Origin: Riptortus pedestris
Lineage: Eukaryota > Arthropoda > Insecta > Hemiptera > Alydidae
Direction: 5' to 3'
Length of the DNA stretch: 64,000 bases
Assembly (NCBI GenBank): GCA_019009955.1
Contig: CM032232.1
Coordinates: 136,792,001 to 136,856,000 of the forward strand
Under the pieces are notes generated by a model. It worked only from the letters and a program-made list of their open reading frames with translations. It was not told the origin of the DNA and made no database searches. Position numbers and translations under genes: made by a program. Within the stretch, counting starts at the first letter, position 1. Each line of letters begins with the position of its first letter. This document shows positions 1 through 11,218 of this stretch, in pieces.

Positions 1-284
1 ATATCTCTAACAATAGTTTTTAGTTTAATAGAGGATATGTTTGAAATGAATATGTTTGGACGTTTGTTATTCCAATGAACAGCATGAACAGCTGAGGGTT
101 ATATCGTACCATAAATCTACCATTTCCCATATACAAAGTTATACTCCAGCTCTTGTAAGAACATCGAGTAATAACATATTAAAATTTAGTATTAAGAACA
201 TAATATAAACCATTGACCTAAAAGAAAATTTCTCAAAGCACTCCAAAGTAATAACAAACACGCATTAACAATGTTCTTAGTATA
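1..284. other. AT-rich sequence, nothing recognised
   Basis: No open frame, splice-site pair or repeat that I recognise. It lies to the left of the mariner fold-back and could be intron or 3' flank of the minus-strand CCDC66-like gene. Confidence 0.4.
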
Positions 285-1082
285 AAGGGTGAGTCACGGG
301 AACCAAGTGATTTTGAAATAATAATAAAATCTCTGTTTCATATCTAAGTTAAATTTTATTACTATAATATCGTACATAAGAACATAGCATTTTAGTTTTA
401 ATAAATTTCTTCATGAACGGAAAATTACCTCTGGCATGTGTTGGCCGTTTTCATTGATGCATTGTTGAAGCCGGTAAATAAAATTAGCTTGAACTGGCCC
501 CTATTTCTTTGAAGAAAATGGTGCTACAGTTACAGTAACTTCTCAGCGTTACATTAATATGGTGAACACCTTTTTCATTCCGCAGTTACGAAGAAGAGGT
601 ATAGATCATGAACATTTATGGTTTCAACAAGATGGGGCTACCGCACACACCGTCAGAGCGTCCATCCTTCGCAGTCTGTTTCCTAACCATCTCATTTCAA
701 GACATGGCGACGTTTTATGGCCTCCACGCTCACCTGAACTGTCCACATGCGATTTTTTCTGTGAGAATTTCTTAAGTCACGTGTCTACGAAAGCAATCCT
801 CGTACTTTAGAAGAATTAAAGGAAGCGACCCGTCAAAAAATCACTCAAATCAATGCAGACCTGCTGGAAAGAGTTCAGGCTAATTTTATTTACCGACTTC
901 AACAATGCATCAATGAAAACGGCCAACACATGCCAGAGGTAATTTTCCGTTCATGAAAAAATTTATTAAAACTAAAATGCTATGTTCTTAGGTACGATAT
1001 TATATTAATAAAATTTAACTTAGATATGAAACAGAGATTTTATTATTATTTCAAAATCACTTGGTTCCCTTGACTCACCCCA
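285..1082 (+). mobile_element. mariner-like fold-back transposon, TA target duplication
   Basis: A 798-bp element with two 211-bp inverted arms (285-495 and 872-1082), starting GGGTGAGTCA from 287 and ending with its reverse complement at 1080, with TA on both sides (283-284 and 1083-1084). The arms are about 95% identical by eye. The right arm is the natural end: it contains the C-terminus and stop codon of a mariner transposase. The left arm is an inverted copy of that same end. So this is a rearranged derivative in which one end replaced the other, and the N-terminal half of the transposase is missing. Confidence 0.85.
505..957 (+). pseudogene. mariner transposase, C-terminal half, broken
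   Basis: The catalytic C-terminal half of an insect mariner-family transposase. The motif WFQQDGATAHT carries the second catalytic Asp, and WPPRSPELSTCDFF is the third catalytic block, with a D at the position used in DD-D mariners. After ENFLSHVS, near 765-785, the frame shifts. The remaining C-terminus (YESNPRTLEELKEATRQ onward) is readable in another frame and stops at about 955, inside the right inverted arm. The N-terminal DNA-binding domain and the first Asp are absent, so the copy cannot make transposase. Confidence 0.85.
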
Positions 1083-2823
1083 TATCTGATGAAAATATTG
1101 AAATTTCGTTCATTTGTTCTTATTGAATAATTGTACATTATATATTTTTTTTTATTTATAACGTATTTTATAATTGCCGTTTGTTCGTTTTTTGTCATTG
1201 TATATAGAATATCTTATTTATTTTTGAAGTGATATAATTTTATTAGAAACACTTTTTTATATTAAAGGGCTCATATTAAATTTACTATTGAAATTTCTTT
1301 GTTATTTATTTGTTTTATACTTGTAATACTTTGTTTTGTATTATTTTATTTATTTATTATGTTATAGAAGTGTTATTATTTATGTTTATAAGTATAAATT
1401 CATTTATTATTATTTATTCTCAACTAACCTTATAATTAACAAATATTTCTTAAGCTGAATTGCTAAGGGGAAATCCTGTTAAACAAATAAAGTATCTATT
1501 TATCTATTAAATTGATAGATTTTATAAAATGTATACATGAATTTAAGCTATTTTTTAAAATAATGTATTATATAAGTATTAATACTATATAATAATATGT
1601 AAAAAAAATAATTGGCATTACTTTATTAAATTTTTTATGGAAAACAAAATTATTTGACGGATTCTAATATGTTATGTTAACATTTAATGTAAATAAATGC
1701 ATTTCATTTCATGGCAGGCTTTATATCGGTGTATTGATCTAGAACACTTCTTTCGCCAGCCCACTAACCTAACCTACATAAGGTGTTATTGACCTAAACT
1801 CATTCATCTTATCAAAAATTCATTCCCTCGCAACGCCAGTCAGCTCTCAACTATGTTCCAGCTTTACAACAAGCTAGATTTATTCAGAAGTGTAAAAAAA
1901 TAAAAATATCGTATGAAACGAAATAATAATTTAACCCACACTAGAAGAAAATATTATTACTGCTTTTCTGCACATTCATTTGATGTTCTTCAGTATTCTT
2001 TAAGTGCTTAAATTTATAATAAACATTACACCTTTATCAGATTTCATTTTCCACTCCATGGATAATATAATATATATTTAGAAAAAAAAGATGGAATAAA
2101 AATTAACTAATGTTACACCTGAAAAAAATAGCGAATACTATTTATTCATTTAATTTTCTTTCCTAAATACTATTTATGTTATTCTATTAATTAATTCAAA
2201 TCTACAACTACTTCTATTATTAGCAGGTTTTCCTGTAGGTTAATCAGCTAATGAGGTTGATACGATTTTCACAAAATTCCCATAGATACCCTACAAAGGC
2301 TGTGACAAAAATGTGAACCTTTTTTCGTGGGCAGAACGTTCAGACAATTAAGGAAAAGGTGCATGGAGCATTTATATACGATGGATTCAACTTTCTTCCA
2401 GCATTAAAATAAAAACACACACACAAATGCCCCTTACAAGGTAGGTCTATTGGCTATTGAACCTGACCATAAAATAATTCAGAAACTGGAACCCCTTTAC
2501 ATTGAGCTGGAGGGGTGTCTGCCTAAATGTTCAACTGGAAATGCAGAGTTCTGTCCTGCTGAGTAGGCCTGGCTGTCTCTCTGCTAGTCTTCCGAGGCCC
2601 AAATCTGTAGCCCTTATATCAAATGTACTATGTCCTTCATGTTCATAGTATGTATGTATATTTATTTATTTTTCATCTGATTTTACCTATATTTTTATTT
2701 AATTAAATTATAATATATTAGTTCTATATGGTTGGCTTCGATTATAATGATTTTAAGCTAGGAAAATTTATAAGACTGATATTCGATGTGTTTGTATTTA
2801 GGTGAAGTCATTTTAAAAAAAAG
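1083..2823. other. AT-rich stretch with possible LINE tails
   Basis: No gene recognised. Around 1455-1500 there is GCTGAATTGCTAAGGGGAAA followed by an A-rich stretch, which looks like a non-LTR retrotransposon tail. A less AT-rich block at about 2410-2640 has no recognisable product on either strand and ends in TATTTATTTATTT. I looked here for further exons of the minus-strand gene and found none I could support. Confidence 0.4.
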
Positions 2824-3170
2824 TTCGTCACGCAGGGGCTGCGTAAACTAATCAGATTTCCCACATGAAGTTATGCAATAGCGAAATTACACGAGAGCCA
2901 AGCAGTTAAGGAAACGGCCGAACTAGCTTTTTATATGACAATATTTATAGTAAATTTAATTTGCAATAAGATTGATTTTGTACAATTTTTCGATCCGACG
3001 TATAGTAATGGAGATATTTCGAATTTTCGAAAATCCTCCCCTCTTAACCCCCCGTCCCACTGGTCCGATTTCAGCTGTTAACGAACTTGATCTTTCTTTT
3101 TGCATAAAATGACTAAATATCGAGCTTGGTAACGATAAAACAAAAATTGCGACCGCTAGAGTGGTAACAG

Positions 3171-3217
<47 letters not shown>

Positions 3218-3240
3218 TCATATACATATATATATACATA
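2824..3240 (+). mobile_element. Helitron-like element, broken by a Tc1 transposon
   Basis: Begins TTCGTCACGCAGGGGCTGCG, close to the family end TCCGTCACGCAG. It runs through the conserved body (CGATCCGACGTATAGTAA near 2990; GCGACCGCTAGAGTGGTAAC near 3150) into its central microsatellite, which here is (CT)n at 3177-3213 rather than the usual (TA)n. It stops at 3240, where the Tc1 inverted repeat starts; the other half is not found beyond the Tc1 element. Confidence 0.8.
3177..3213. repeat. (CT)n microsatellite
   Basis: About 18 CT dinucleotides, occupying the position where other copies of this Helitron-like family carry (TA)n. Confidence 0.95.
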
Positions 3241-4484
3241 CACTGATGGACAAAATTAACGCACCACCTACATTTCTTCAAAGGTACCCACTATATTTTA
3301 ATTTTAACACTAAAAAAAATTTATATAGATAAAATTAGTCATTTAAAAACAAAATTTTATTTTACATTCAGAAAATATGGTACACATTTTAAAAGAAAAA
3401 AGAAAGAAAAATATTCTTCCAAAAATGAAAATTAAAACTCACTTTTTCGTAAAGTAATAACGGGTATTGCCACCCCTGGGACGAATAACATGCCTTAAAC
3501 GCCTTTCCATTGATTTAAACAGAGTCACTATCAAGTCCTGAGGAATGTTGTCCCATTCTTCAAGAACAGCTGTTTCCAGTTCCACAAGGGTGCTAGGACT
3601 CGGATTCAGACTTCGTACCCGTTTCTTAAGGTGGTCCCAGACATGTTCGATCGGGTTTAAGTCAGGACTCCGCGGTGGCCACACCATGCGCTCAATCCCA
3701 ACCTCTCTCAGGTAATCATCCACCATTTGTGATCTGTGTGTCTGGCATTGTCGTCCATAAACAGGAATCCCTCTCCAATGTACGGTGCAAATGGCACAAC
3801 TTGCTCTTCAATTATGACGTACAAGTACCTCTGTGACGTCAGTGACCTTCCTCGCACCACAACCAACTCTGTGTGCGCATCGAACGAAATGCCTCCCCAG
3901 AACATAAGTGAGCCACCACGAAATGCCACCTGGGGAGCCATGCAGCATGGGGCGTACCTTTCTCCTGGGCGTCTCCATGTGTATACACGACCATCTGAAG
4001 ATTTGAGACCTACTCTCACTTCATCTGAGAAGAGAACTCTCTTGCAATCTTCCGAAGTCCAATTCACATGGTCTTGAGCGAAACGAAGTCTGGCCATTTT
4101 GTGAGCTGTGGTAAGCAGAGGGACACGGGCAGGATGTCGAGCCCTCAGGTTACCTTCATTGAGCCTTCTCCTAACAGTCCTGCTGGAGATCGTCAAATTT
4201 CGGGTTTGCCTAATGAGATTTCCAATTTCATTTCCAGTAATACTGCGGTTTCGTAGAGCCTGTAGCCTGATGTACCTATCGACTATTGCTTCTGTGCACC
4301 TAGGCCGACCCTGGCCTTCTCTTCTAGCATGTTGTCCAGTTTCTCTAAAACGCTTTAGAGCTCTTCCGATTGTTGTATGATGAACTCCCAGCCTTCTTGC
4401 AACTTCACGCTGGCTGTATCCTTCCTCTATCAATGTCACTGCCCTAACACAGTCAAACTCACTTAAATGACTTACTCCGGCCAT
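3241..4484 (-). mobile_element. Tc1-family DNA transposon, one end only
   Basis: A Tc1-like transposase gene on the minus strand, followed by an end sequence CACTGATGGACAAAATTAAC at 3241-3260 that resembles a Tc1 terminal inverted repeat and abuts a TATATA tract (TA is the Tc1 target). I could not find the matching repeat upstream of the start codon (4485-4700), so that end is lost or too diverged to see. It interrupts the Helitron-like copy at 2824. Confidence 0.75.
3439..4484 (-). pseudogene. Tc1-family transposase, one frameshift
   Basis: Starts at MAGVSHLSEFD (ATG at 4484). An N-terminal paired-like helix-turn-helix (GYSQREVARRLGVHHTTIGR, about residues 22-41) is followed by a second HTH and the DDE catalytic core. 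VLFSDE carries the first Asp, FLFMDDNARH the second, and PPRSPDLNPIEHVWD the catalytic Glu. The combined length of about 345 residues is normal for Tc1 transposases. The reading frame breaks once, near 3740, just after the second Asp, where one base appears to be missing; everything downstream reads on cleanly. Apart from that break the copy is well preserved, so it is probably fairly young. Confidence 0.92.
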
Positions 4485-4696
4485 TAAGGGGGGTGGGAAA
4501 GTGAATAGCAACCTAGGTTGTTGAGAAAGAACTAACGAGAACAAGTTTATGAAGGGAAGATATTATCAGTCTAAACCTACTGTCTGTAGAAATCAGGATT
4601 AAAATAATCCTCAAGAGTAAACAAAGCATTATTTATGGTTTATATTCACTCTGTAATCCCCTATATACCAATAGATAAAGAACACAGAAGCTGGAC

Positions 4697-5120
4697 ACAG
4701 TCCGAAACAGGTGCTGGGTAAACTAAGCAGATTTCCCATGCAATGGAATATCATATCTGATGATCTCATCTCTTTGGCTATTCTCTATTTCTCCCGTAGT
4801 AAGAAGTATATGTATACAGGCTAAACCGTTAGGTGGTCTTGATAAATTTAGTGACTGAGGTTTTTAAACTGGAAAAAGTTCGATGTATGAAGTTCGTATG
4901 TGTATAGGTAGGTACAAAGTTTTATACATAAGTCTAAAACCAAAAGAAATAACTTCATTAATATTTGAGTCCGAGAAAACATGTATAAAGCATTACTTTT
5001 TGTACATTAAAATTCCAACGATATTTGTAATACGACATTTTTTGATCCAACTTGCAGAAACCAAGATTCTAGGAATTTTTCAATTATTCCCCACTTTTAA
5101 TCGTCCCCCCACGTTCTGCA
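4697..5120 (+). mobile_element. Helitron-like element, degraded
   Basis: Contains TAAACTAAGCAGATTTCCCA at 4719-4738, the family subterminal repeat, followed by a much diverged body (ttttttgatccaac near 5038 and a C-run near 5105). No microsatellite or hairpin end. It probably ends before exon 10 of the CCDC66-like gene. Confidence 0.6.
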
Positions 5121-5238
5121 AATAAGTAATGCAACTTTTACTGTTAATATACTAATTTACAATGTAAGGAAGGGCATTTGGGGATGATTCGAGCTAGAAA
5201 AATTGTTTTTTTGACAATTTGGCGGTATTTGAGCTTAC

Positions 5239-5432
5239 CTGGTCTTGAGTTCGGTCTGCGTAGACCTCTCGACTGCCCTGTTAGGCCTGTATTTGCTAGG
5301 GGTGAGTATCCTCCCAGGTTCTGCTATCACCATCAAGTTCTGGGCCTCTATCTCCAGCTGTTCCAGTCTCACTGACAGCTCTACTTCTTCAGCTAGGGTC
5401 CTTTCCATGTCTGGCAAGTCCTCCGCGCCTCC
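5239..5432 (-). CDS. CCDC66: CCDC66-like protein, exon 10 (last one seen)
   Basis: A 194-nt internal exon read on the minus strand from a TTCAG acceptor (above 5432) to an ACCAG|GTAAGC donor (below 5239). It enters at phase 0, as exon 9 leaves, and exits with two extra bases. It encodes an acidic helical stretch (GGAEDLPDMERTLAEEVELS onward), then LTPSKYRPNRAVERSTQTEL. An LTP-x-KYR block followed by a TQT motif is, from memory, typical of the region after the coiled coil in CCDC66 proteins. The exit phase requires at least one more exon, which I could not find in 1-5238, so the gene probably continues to the left of the window. Confidence 0.8.
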
Positions 5433-5672
5433 CTGAATACGCAGAATGTAAAAACGTTAAAACATAAACTGATAATAAAGAGATGAATATGAGGAACTAT
5501 ATCACATCAAGTGGGAATTGGCTGGCAAAACTGAAGGATATACGGAGCCTTGAAATTGAAAGTCAATAATGATCTGGAACTCAACTCAGGATTTTACTTC
5601 AAGTGCCAGAACAAGAAGCTCTATGGTCGTTATTATAGTCGGCTCATGGATTCGGACGTACATAAAAAAACG

Positions 5673-6121
5673 TTTGTCACGCAGGGACTGCGTAAACTCA
5701 GCAGTTTTACATCTGCATACTAGTAACAGTAGTAGTAACGAATCTCTAAACCAATTTCAAAAAAGCCAAACAGTTACCGAAATGGACAAACTCACGTATC
5801 CGTTATCCACACACTCTTAATAAAAATGCTAATATCTCCGTTAATATTCAATATAGAGAATAATTGTGCACAACAATATTTATAGTAAATTTAATTTTCA
5901 ATAGGATTGATTCTATACAAATTTTCGATCCGACGTATACTAACGGAGATAATTAGAAAATCCCCTCTCTTAATCCCCACCCCTCCCAGTGGTTTTCTGC
6001 CATTGGCGAACTTGTTCTTTCTTTTTACATAAAACGACTAAATATCGAGATTGGTAGCAATCAAACAAAAACTACGACCGCTAGACCATTAACAGACACA
6101 CACACACACACACATATATAT

Positions 6122-6165
<44 letters not shown>

Positions 6166-6276
6166 GAATGGACCTCATTTTCGTCATCTACTATGTACAA
6201 TCGATGGACATTTGAAGAAATAGTCCGAAAATTGCATCATGAGTACAACCTCAATAGCTGACTTCCCTTAAGGGCC
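5673..6276 (+). mobile_element. Helitron-like element, near full length
   Basis: Begins TTTGTCACGCAGGGACTGCG (family end with two changes) and ends at the hairpin region TTCCCTTAAGGG near 6263-6274, where the right arm has diverged. The body keeps all family landmarks, and the centre is a compound (CA)n(TA)n tract at 6096-6162. It lies in the intron between CCDC66 exons 9 and 10. Confidence 0.85.
6096..6162. repeat. compound (CA)n(TA)n microsatellite
   Basis: About nine CA units followed by more than twenty TA units, at the centre of the Helitron-like copy 5673-6276. Confidence 0.95.
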
Positions 6277-6787
6277 TGTGACATGACTTAATTCGGGGAC
6301 TCTTCTCAGAAACGGGAAGCTTTGTAATAGCAACGCAGGAGGAAGTTGTTTCTACACTAGCTTATAGACGCCACAAACTTAAAGACTATAGTGTTTCCGT
6401 TAAGTGAAAGAAATGCAATTGATCCACCATATTGCTGCAGATTGCGAGATATTGACAGGAAGTGTATATTTTCAGAGACAAATAATGTGCCAGGCAATAT
6501 CTACTAAATCCGCCATGCTGGATAGTGAGGTCCTTATTATTATTTCATCCCTCAAAAGATAATGTAAAAATGTTATGGGATGAAGTAATGATGACAGATA
6601 ATACTGGTCACAATACTAAAACTTATAATTGTAATTCATTCGTAAAAAAAAAAAGCAAACGTATTTATCTTATCAAATTAATTATGATAGTTGTCTAAAG
6701 GGGATGTAACGCTTTATTTAAAAAATATTGTTGGATTTAATGTATGGTATAATCAATCTAAGGATTTAATTTATTGTTTATACACAT
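6277..6787. other. intronic sequence, nothing recognised
   Basis: Intron of the CCDC66-like gene. No open frame with a recognisable product and no repeat family assigned. Confidence 0.4.
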
Positions 6788-7065
6788 TGGGGGTCAGGGT
6801 GGTTAAGTGGTTTGAGACCAGTACTGTAAACTCATTTGTAGTGAGATATCACCAGAGGGCTGGTCCCTACGGGAAGTTTGACTCGGGGTTTGATACATTT
6901 AGGTAACGTTAAGTCGTGGGTACGATTCTCGAGTGAGCTATAAGACTTTATATAGTGGTGATCTCACTAAGTAAAATTTTCTTGCCAGTGTATCTCTAAC
7001 CTTAAGGGGAAGGGGTGTCAACCTGTAGATAACCCGTTCCGACTAACCATAGCGGCATAAATCAA
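6788..7065 (+). mobile_element. tRNA-derived SINE
   Basis: The head has A-box-like GGTTAAGTGG (6810-6819) and B-box-like GGGTACGATTCTCG (near 6917-6930), the internal RNA polymerase III promoter of a tRNA. The tail contains CCTGTAGATAACCCGTTCCG (7022-7041), a motif that recurs at the end of at least eight other repeats in this window. The spacing between the boxes is wider than in a tRNA, as in a SINE with an insertion. Confidence 0.7.
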
Positions 7066-7516
7066 TAAACTGCGCAAAAACATTTCTACGTTATAAGGAA
7101 TATCCTTTAATGCGTTTGAAATATCAATTTGTTCAATTATTTTATTGATATGTTTTCTTTTAATTCAGCAGAAGGTGGTTAAACCATAACCATACAGATG
7201 TATATGTGCCTATCATCCGTTTGTTGATTGTCCTTTACTTCCAACTTATACGTTCAAATTGTTTATTTTTTGTTTTATTATTAAAAATATGGATTTAAAT
7301 TCAACAAAAGATTTTTTACATGCCTGACGGATCCTACACAATTTAGTCTCCATTGTTTCTGTCATAAGAAGCCGGAAAATAGGCTTATTATTATAGTGGA
7401 TAATCATTTAGGACTATTGTGTATGATGTACTCAATCGGAGTTTCAATGTTTGTGAAAATTTGTTTGGTTTTAGAAATTAAGGTTTGTTTGAGGAACGTT
7501 CCTCAAATTCGGTTAC
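7066..7516. other. intronic sequence, nothing recognised
   Basis: Intron between CCDC66 exons 9 and 10. The open frame of exon 9 runs on to a stop at 7478, but a GTAACC donor at 7516 and the phase match with exon 10 favour splicing. Confidence 0.4.
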
Positions 7517-7918
7517 CTTGAACGGAGGAGTGTTCTCCTGATTGCTGTCTATCTTCGGCAGTGGGATTACTGGAGTCTGGATCTTGAGTTCAGCAGGAGG
7601 CTCTTTAATCCTTGGCGTCCTGGTTCGAGCCTGCTGTTCGCTGCCCAGGATATCGTCTATCCTTGGAGTACTCGCCTTCCCAGGAGGTTCCTCTTTGGCA
7701 GGAGTGGCTTGTCTCCTAGGGGATTCCTCTCTGACCGGGGTCGGTTCTCGTCTGACAGGTTCTTCTGCCACTGACTCCTCTGCCTTCTGCTGACCTGGGG
7801 TCGTTGGAGTCGGAGGGCGGAAGTGTTTCCTCCGGGCCTTCGCTTTCTCCTCCCTCGCTGCCCTTTCAGCCGCTTCCAATGCTTCCCGCATAGCCTGCGC
7901 TATCCTTTCGTCCTTTTC
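7517..7918 (-). CDS. CCDC66: CCDC66-like protein, exon 9
   Basis: A 402-nt exon (134 codons, phase 0 at both ends) between a GAGCAG acceptor and a CAAG|GTAACC donor. The first 31 residues continue the coiled coil (EKDERIAQAMREALEAAERA onward, rich in Ala/Glu/Arg) and end in the basic RRKHFRPP. The rest is a disordered Pro/Thr/Glu/Arg linker with repeated TP and SP sites (for example PTPTTPGQQ and RTPRIKEPP), plausible targets for proline-directed kinases. The acceptor could also lie 3 nt upstream, adding one Gln. If the donor were not used, translation would end 13 codons later at 7478, a possible short isoform. Confidence 0.85.
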
Positions 7919-8004
7919 CTGCTCAGAAAGATATACATTACTCTGTGTAAACATGTTTAGCATTTATATTCTTATATTTAGAAGTAACTATAATCCTATA
8001 CAGT

Positions 8005-8093
8005 TGGTCGACCAACATCAGTTCGAACTCAGACCAGAAGGCTAGGCGCACCACTTACTTAACTACGCCACGGTTACGAGCAGCGTTTGACAA
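8005..8093 (-). mobile_element. tRNA-like SINE head
   Basis: On the minus strand, GTGGCGTAGTTAAGTAAGTG resembles an A box region and GAGTTCGAACT a B box, about 35 bp apart as in a tRNA. No terminator or clean acceptor stem, so a SINE or tRNA pseudogene rather than a functional tRNA. Confidence 0.5.
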
Positions 8094-8149
8094 ATTCTTC
8101 TTTGGGAGCCAACTACCAAAACCAAGGGAAGCACGTTTGGGGAGGTTAA

Positions 8150-8260
8150 CCTTAAGATACCCATCAAGTACTACCTTCACGACTTCTACTGGGACATAAT
8201 ACTATGCCGAGTTTAATAGGTTACTTTTCTTAAATAACCCTCCAAGACAATCTATTTGTT
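8150..8260. repeat. dispersed repeat, also seen at 14990-15240
   Basis: TACTGGGACATAATACTATG (8188-8207) and CCAAGACAATCTA (8240-8252) reappear in order, diverged, near 15046-15066 and 15220-15232. Family not identified. Confidence 0.4.
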
Positions 8261-8562
8261 TGGTGCAATTACGAGCAAGGTTTCTGGTTTCCCTGGCAGG
8301 TTATGCCAGCTTGGTTTCAATACAGAAACAAGTACTGCCTTGAGAAGGGGCATTGTTAGAGGGCGCAAAACTAATATTTCTGACAATATGATTGATTGCC
8401 AAGTGAAGTGTAGAGCTTGTAATTTGACAGGCATTGCCAACAATCGGTGATAAGTACTGTTTTGAGTTAGTAAGAAAATGAGTTACATCTCAGAAGCAAC
8501 TCACCAATGAACCTACTTGCCTGGCATCTCTGGCAGATTGTGTGCGCAAGATTACCAAATTC

Positions 8563-9060
8563 AGGTTACCTTCCTGGCTACTTCCATCGTGCAAGCGGGA
8601 CTTAAAAGCAACCCCTCCCTTCTTCTTCTGATTCCTCATATCTCCTTCTTACCTGCACTGGAGCACCTACAGCAGCAAGTCGCCTTCTTAGATACTTGCA
8701 TTGTGTAAGCCCAACTAAATCCACTCCGCCCATTTGCCTTAGCCTTACTTTCTTCTATCCTACTGCAGATTGCCTCAATAAATTCGCGTTCCTAGCTACT
8801 TCCATCGTGTTAACGGAACTTAAAAGCAATCCTTCCCTCCTTCTGCTTCCTCATATCCCCATCAAGCCTGCTCTGGAGTGCCTACAGCAACAAGTCGCCT
8901 TCTTAGATACTTGCATTGTTTAAGCCCAACTTGATCTTCTCTCTCTCCCTTTGCCAACGCGTTTTCCTAAATTCTACAGCAGATTGCCCCAATCAGCTTG
9001 CCTTCCTAGCTACTTCCATCGTGTAAACGGGACTTAAACGGAACCCCTCCCTTACCTCTT
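8563..9060. repeat. tandem repeat, unit about 215 bp
   Basis: A pyrimidine-rich unit starting near GCTACTTCCATCGTG appears at about 8577, 8795 and 9010; within each full unit, CAGCAGATTGCC-like and GCCTTCTTAGATACTTGCAT segments recur. Roughly two and a third copies, located in the intron between exons 8 and 9. Confidence 0.75.
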
Positions 9061-9134
9061 TTTCTCTTTGCCTCCTACTTTCTTAGCTACTATTATCTCA
9101 TAAACGTACCTTCTTTCATATACCTATATCTTAC

Positions 9135-9278
9135 CTCTTTTTCTCTCTGCCTCCTTCTCTCCTCGTCCAACCTCTGCCTCTCGAGCTCCTGCTGCCTCCT
9201 CAGCCTTTCCTCCGCTAGTCTCTCCTCTCTCTCCAGCCTCTCCTGCTCTTCCCTCTTCTTCCGCTCTTTCTCTTCAAG
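9135..9278 (-). CDS. CCDC66: CCDC66-like protein, exon 8 (coiled coil)
   Basis: A 144-nt exon (48 codons, phase 0 at both ends) between a TTAAG acceptor and a GAG|GTAAGA donor. It encodes an almost purely charged helix (LEEKERKKREEQERLEREER and on), an extended E/R/K/Q coiled coil. It follows directly on the conserved block of exon 7, the same order as in vertebrate CCDC66, where the coiled coil mediates microtubule and centriolar satellite interactions. The acceptor has a weak pyrimidine tract, but the phase and content leave little doubt. Confidence 0.88.
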
Positions 9279-9389
9279 CTTAATAAGAATACGAACACAC
9301 ACCATATACATAATCTATTACTTTAGTAGATACAAACTGTAATTTTCATTGTGGCTACTCTTATAGTTACCCATTGAAATAGCGAGTAC

Positions 9390-9495
9390 CTGTTTCTTTA
9401 TTGCGTTCTGGTGTTCCAAGGCTTTTTGTCTCTTTCGTTCTCTCTCTTCTATTTCGGATGGTTCCAAAGGGATGTTTTGTCCCCTGATAAATGAC
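9390..9495 (-). CDS. CCDC66: CCDC66-like protein, exon 7 (conserved family block)
   Basis: A 106-nt exon between a TTTTTGTAG acceptor and a CAG|GTACTC donor. It enters needing one base (completing Arg) and leaves at phase 0. It encodes SFIRGQNIPLEPSEIEERER followed by KRQKALEHQNAIKKQ. The pattern L-x-P-x-x-IEER-x-RKRQKALEHQ-x-AI is what I recognise as the signature of the CCDC66 domain family; in vertebrate CCDC66 a closely similar block precedes the coiled coil. This exon is the main basis for the gene name. Confidence 0.88.
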
Positions 9496-9880
9496 CTACA
9501 AAAATGTAATCATTGAAATTGAGACTCCGGACAAAATCATTCATAAGTATGGTTTAGGGAGGATATGGATGGTGATATATGAAAATGAAGATATTTAGTC
9601 ATAAATATATATCTAGAGGAATCCACAAATCCTTTGAGAAGTGAATAATTTTCTATTTAATTTGAATGAATAACCAATTAAGACTAATTTACATGATGTG
9701 TAGTTCAAACGCAAAATAATCATTTCAATGAACTAGTTCGGAAAAAGGATCGATTCGGTTGTGTCTTCTTTAAGTAAATTGCTATAACTCCCCTTTTCTG
9801 ATCAGCTGAACTAATCATTAATGACTTTGATGAATGATAGACATGTTAAATACATATGGCGGGTACTGTCAATTGTCGTT

Positions 9881-10512
9881 TTAGCAGATTTCCCTTAAGG
9901 GAAATCAGCTATTGAGGTCGTACTCATGACGCGAGTTTTGAAAAATTTCCTCAAATGTCCATCGATCCTACCCAGGAGATGACGAAAATGAGGTCCGTTC
10001 AAAATTATATATATATATATATATATTTGTCTGTTAACGCTCTAGCGGTCGCAATTTTTGTTTAATCGTTACCAAACTTCAAATTTAAGCGTTTTACGTA
10101 AAAAGAGAGATCAAGTTCGTTAATGGCTGAAATCGGACCAGTGGGAGGGGGGGTTTAGAGGGGGGGATTTTTGAAAATTCAAAATATCTCCGTTACTATA
10201 CGTCGGATCGAAAAATATTATAGAATCAATCTTATTGCAAATTAAATTTACTATAAATATTGTTATATACATTTATTCTCTATCTTGAATATTAACTGAG
10301 ATATTTGCATTTGTATTCTGCATGTGCTCGGCATCAGTGGCTATGTTCGGACTTTCCGCCGTGAGCTCTGGCGGCCGTTTTTGTAATTATTCGTCCCTCT
10401 CGTGAATAGGTTTAGAGGTTACTTACTACTACAGCTGTTATTAGGCAGATTTCTCTATTGTAAAACTTCACGTGGGAAATCTGCTTAGTTTACGCAGCCC
10501 CTGCGTGACGGA
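9881..10512 (-). mobile_element. Helitron-like element, complete
   Basis: A full 632-bp copy in reverse orientation. It starts TTAGCAGATTTCCCTTAAGG (the palindromic end) and ends CAGCCCCTGCGTGACGGA. The inner inverted repeat GGGAAATCTGCTTAGTTTAC is at 10475-10494. A short (TA)n lies at 10006-10026, the conserved module CTAGCGGTCGCAATTTTTG follows, and there is a G-run near 10142-10170. Both ends being intact makes it a good reference copy for the family. Confidence 0.9.
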
Positions 10513-10737
10513 CTTTTAGCTATTACTGAAGTACATACTTCCATTCATAATGGCAAGCCATAATACACTTTACTCTCATAGGAGTAGGTCGCCATGTTGC
10601 CTTCCTTAAATCAAATTTTTCCAGATATGCAATGCAGTTCCAATATATCCATGAGCTGAATCTAATTTGTCGGCGAGTAACATCTCAATGGACGTGTTGT
10701 CCCGAATGTACTAAGCTAAAAGCAAACTAAAAAAAAG

Positions 10738-11168
10738 TCCGCCACGCAGGGACTGCGTAAACTAAGCAGATTTCCCACGTAAAGTTATACAGTAGAGAAA
10801 TCTCCATACGAGCGCCCATCAGTTACGGAAACGGCCGAACTAGCTTTCGGCGGGAACCATAGCACGTCCGTTACACTTATTAAAAATGCAAATATCTCGG
10901 TTAATATTCAAGATAGAGAATAACTGTATTTATATTTATATTTATAGTAAATTTAATTTGCAATAAAATTGGTTCTATACAATTTTTCAATCCGACGTAT
11001 AGTAACGGAGATATTTTGAATTTTCGAAAATCCCCCCTCTAAACCCCCCCCCTCCCATTGGTCCGATTTCAGCAGTTAACGAAATTGTTCTTCCTTTTTA
11101 CATAAAACGATTAAATGCCGAGTTTGGTAACGATTAAACAAAAATTGCGACCGCTAGAGCGGTAACAG

Positions 11169-11218
<50 letters not shown>

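Noticed and set aside
7478..7516. Stop codon after exon 9 as the true end of the CCDC66-like protein
   Set aside because: A donor at 7516 and an in-phase, CCDC66-like exon at 5239-5432 make splicing more likely; kept only as a possible short isoform.
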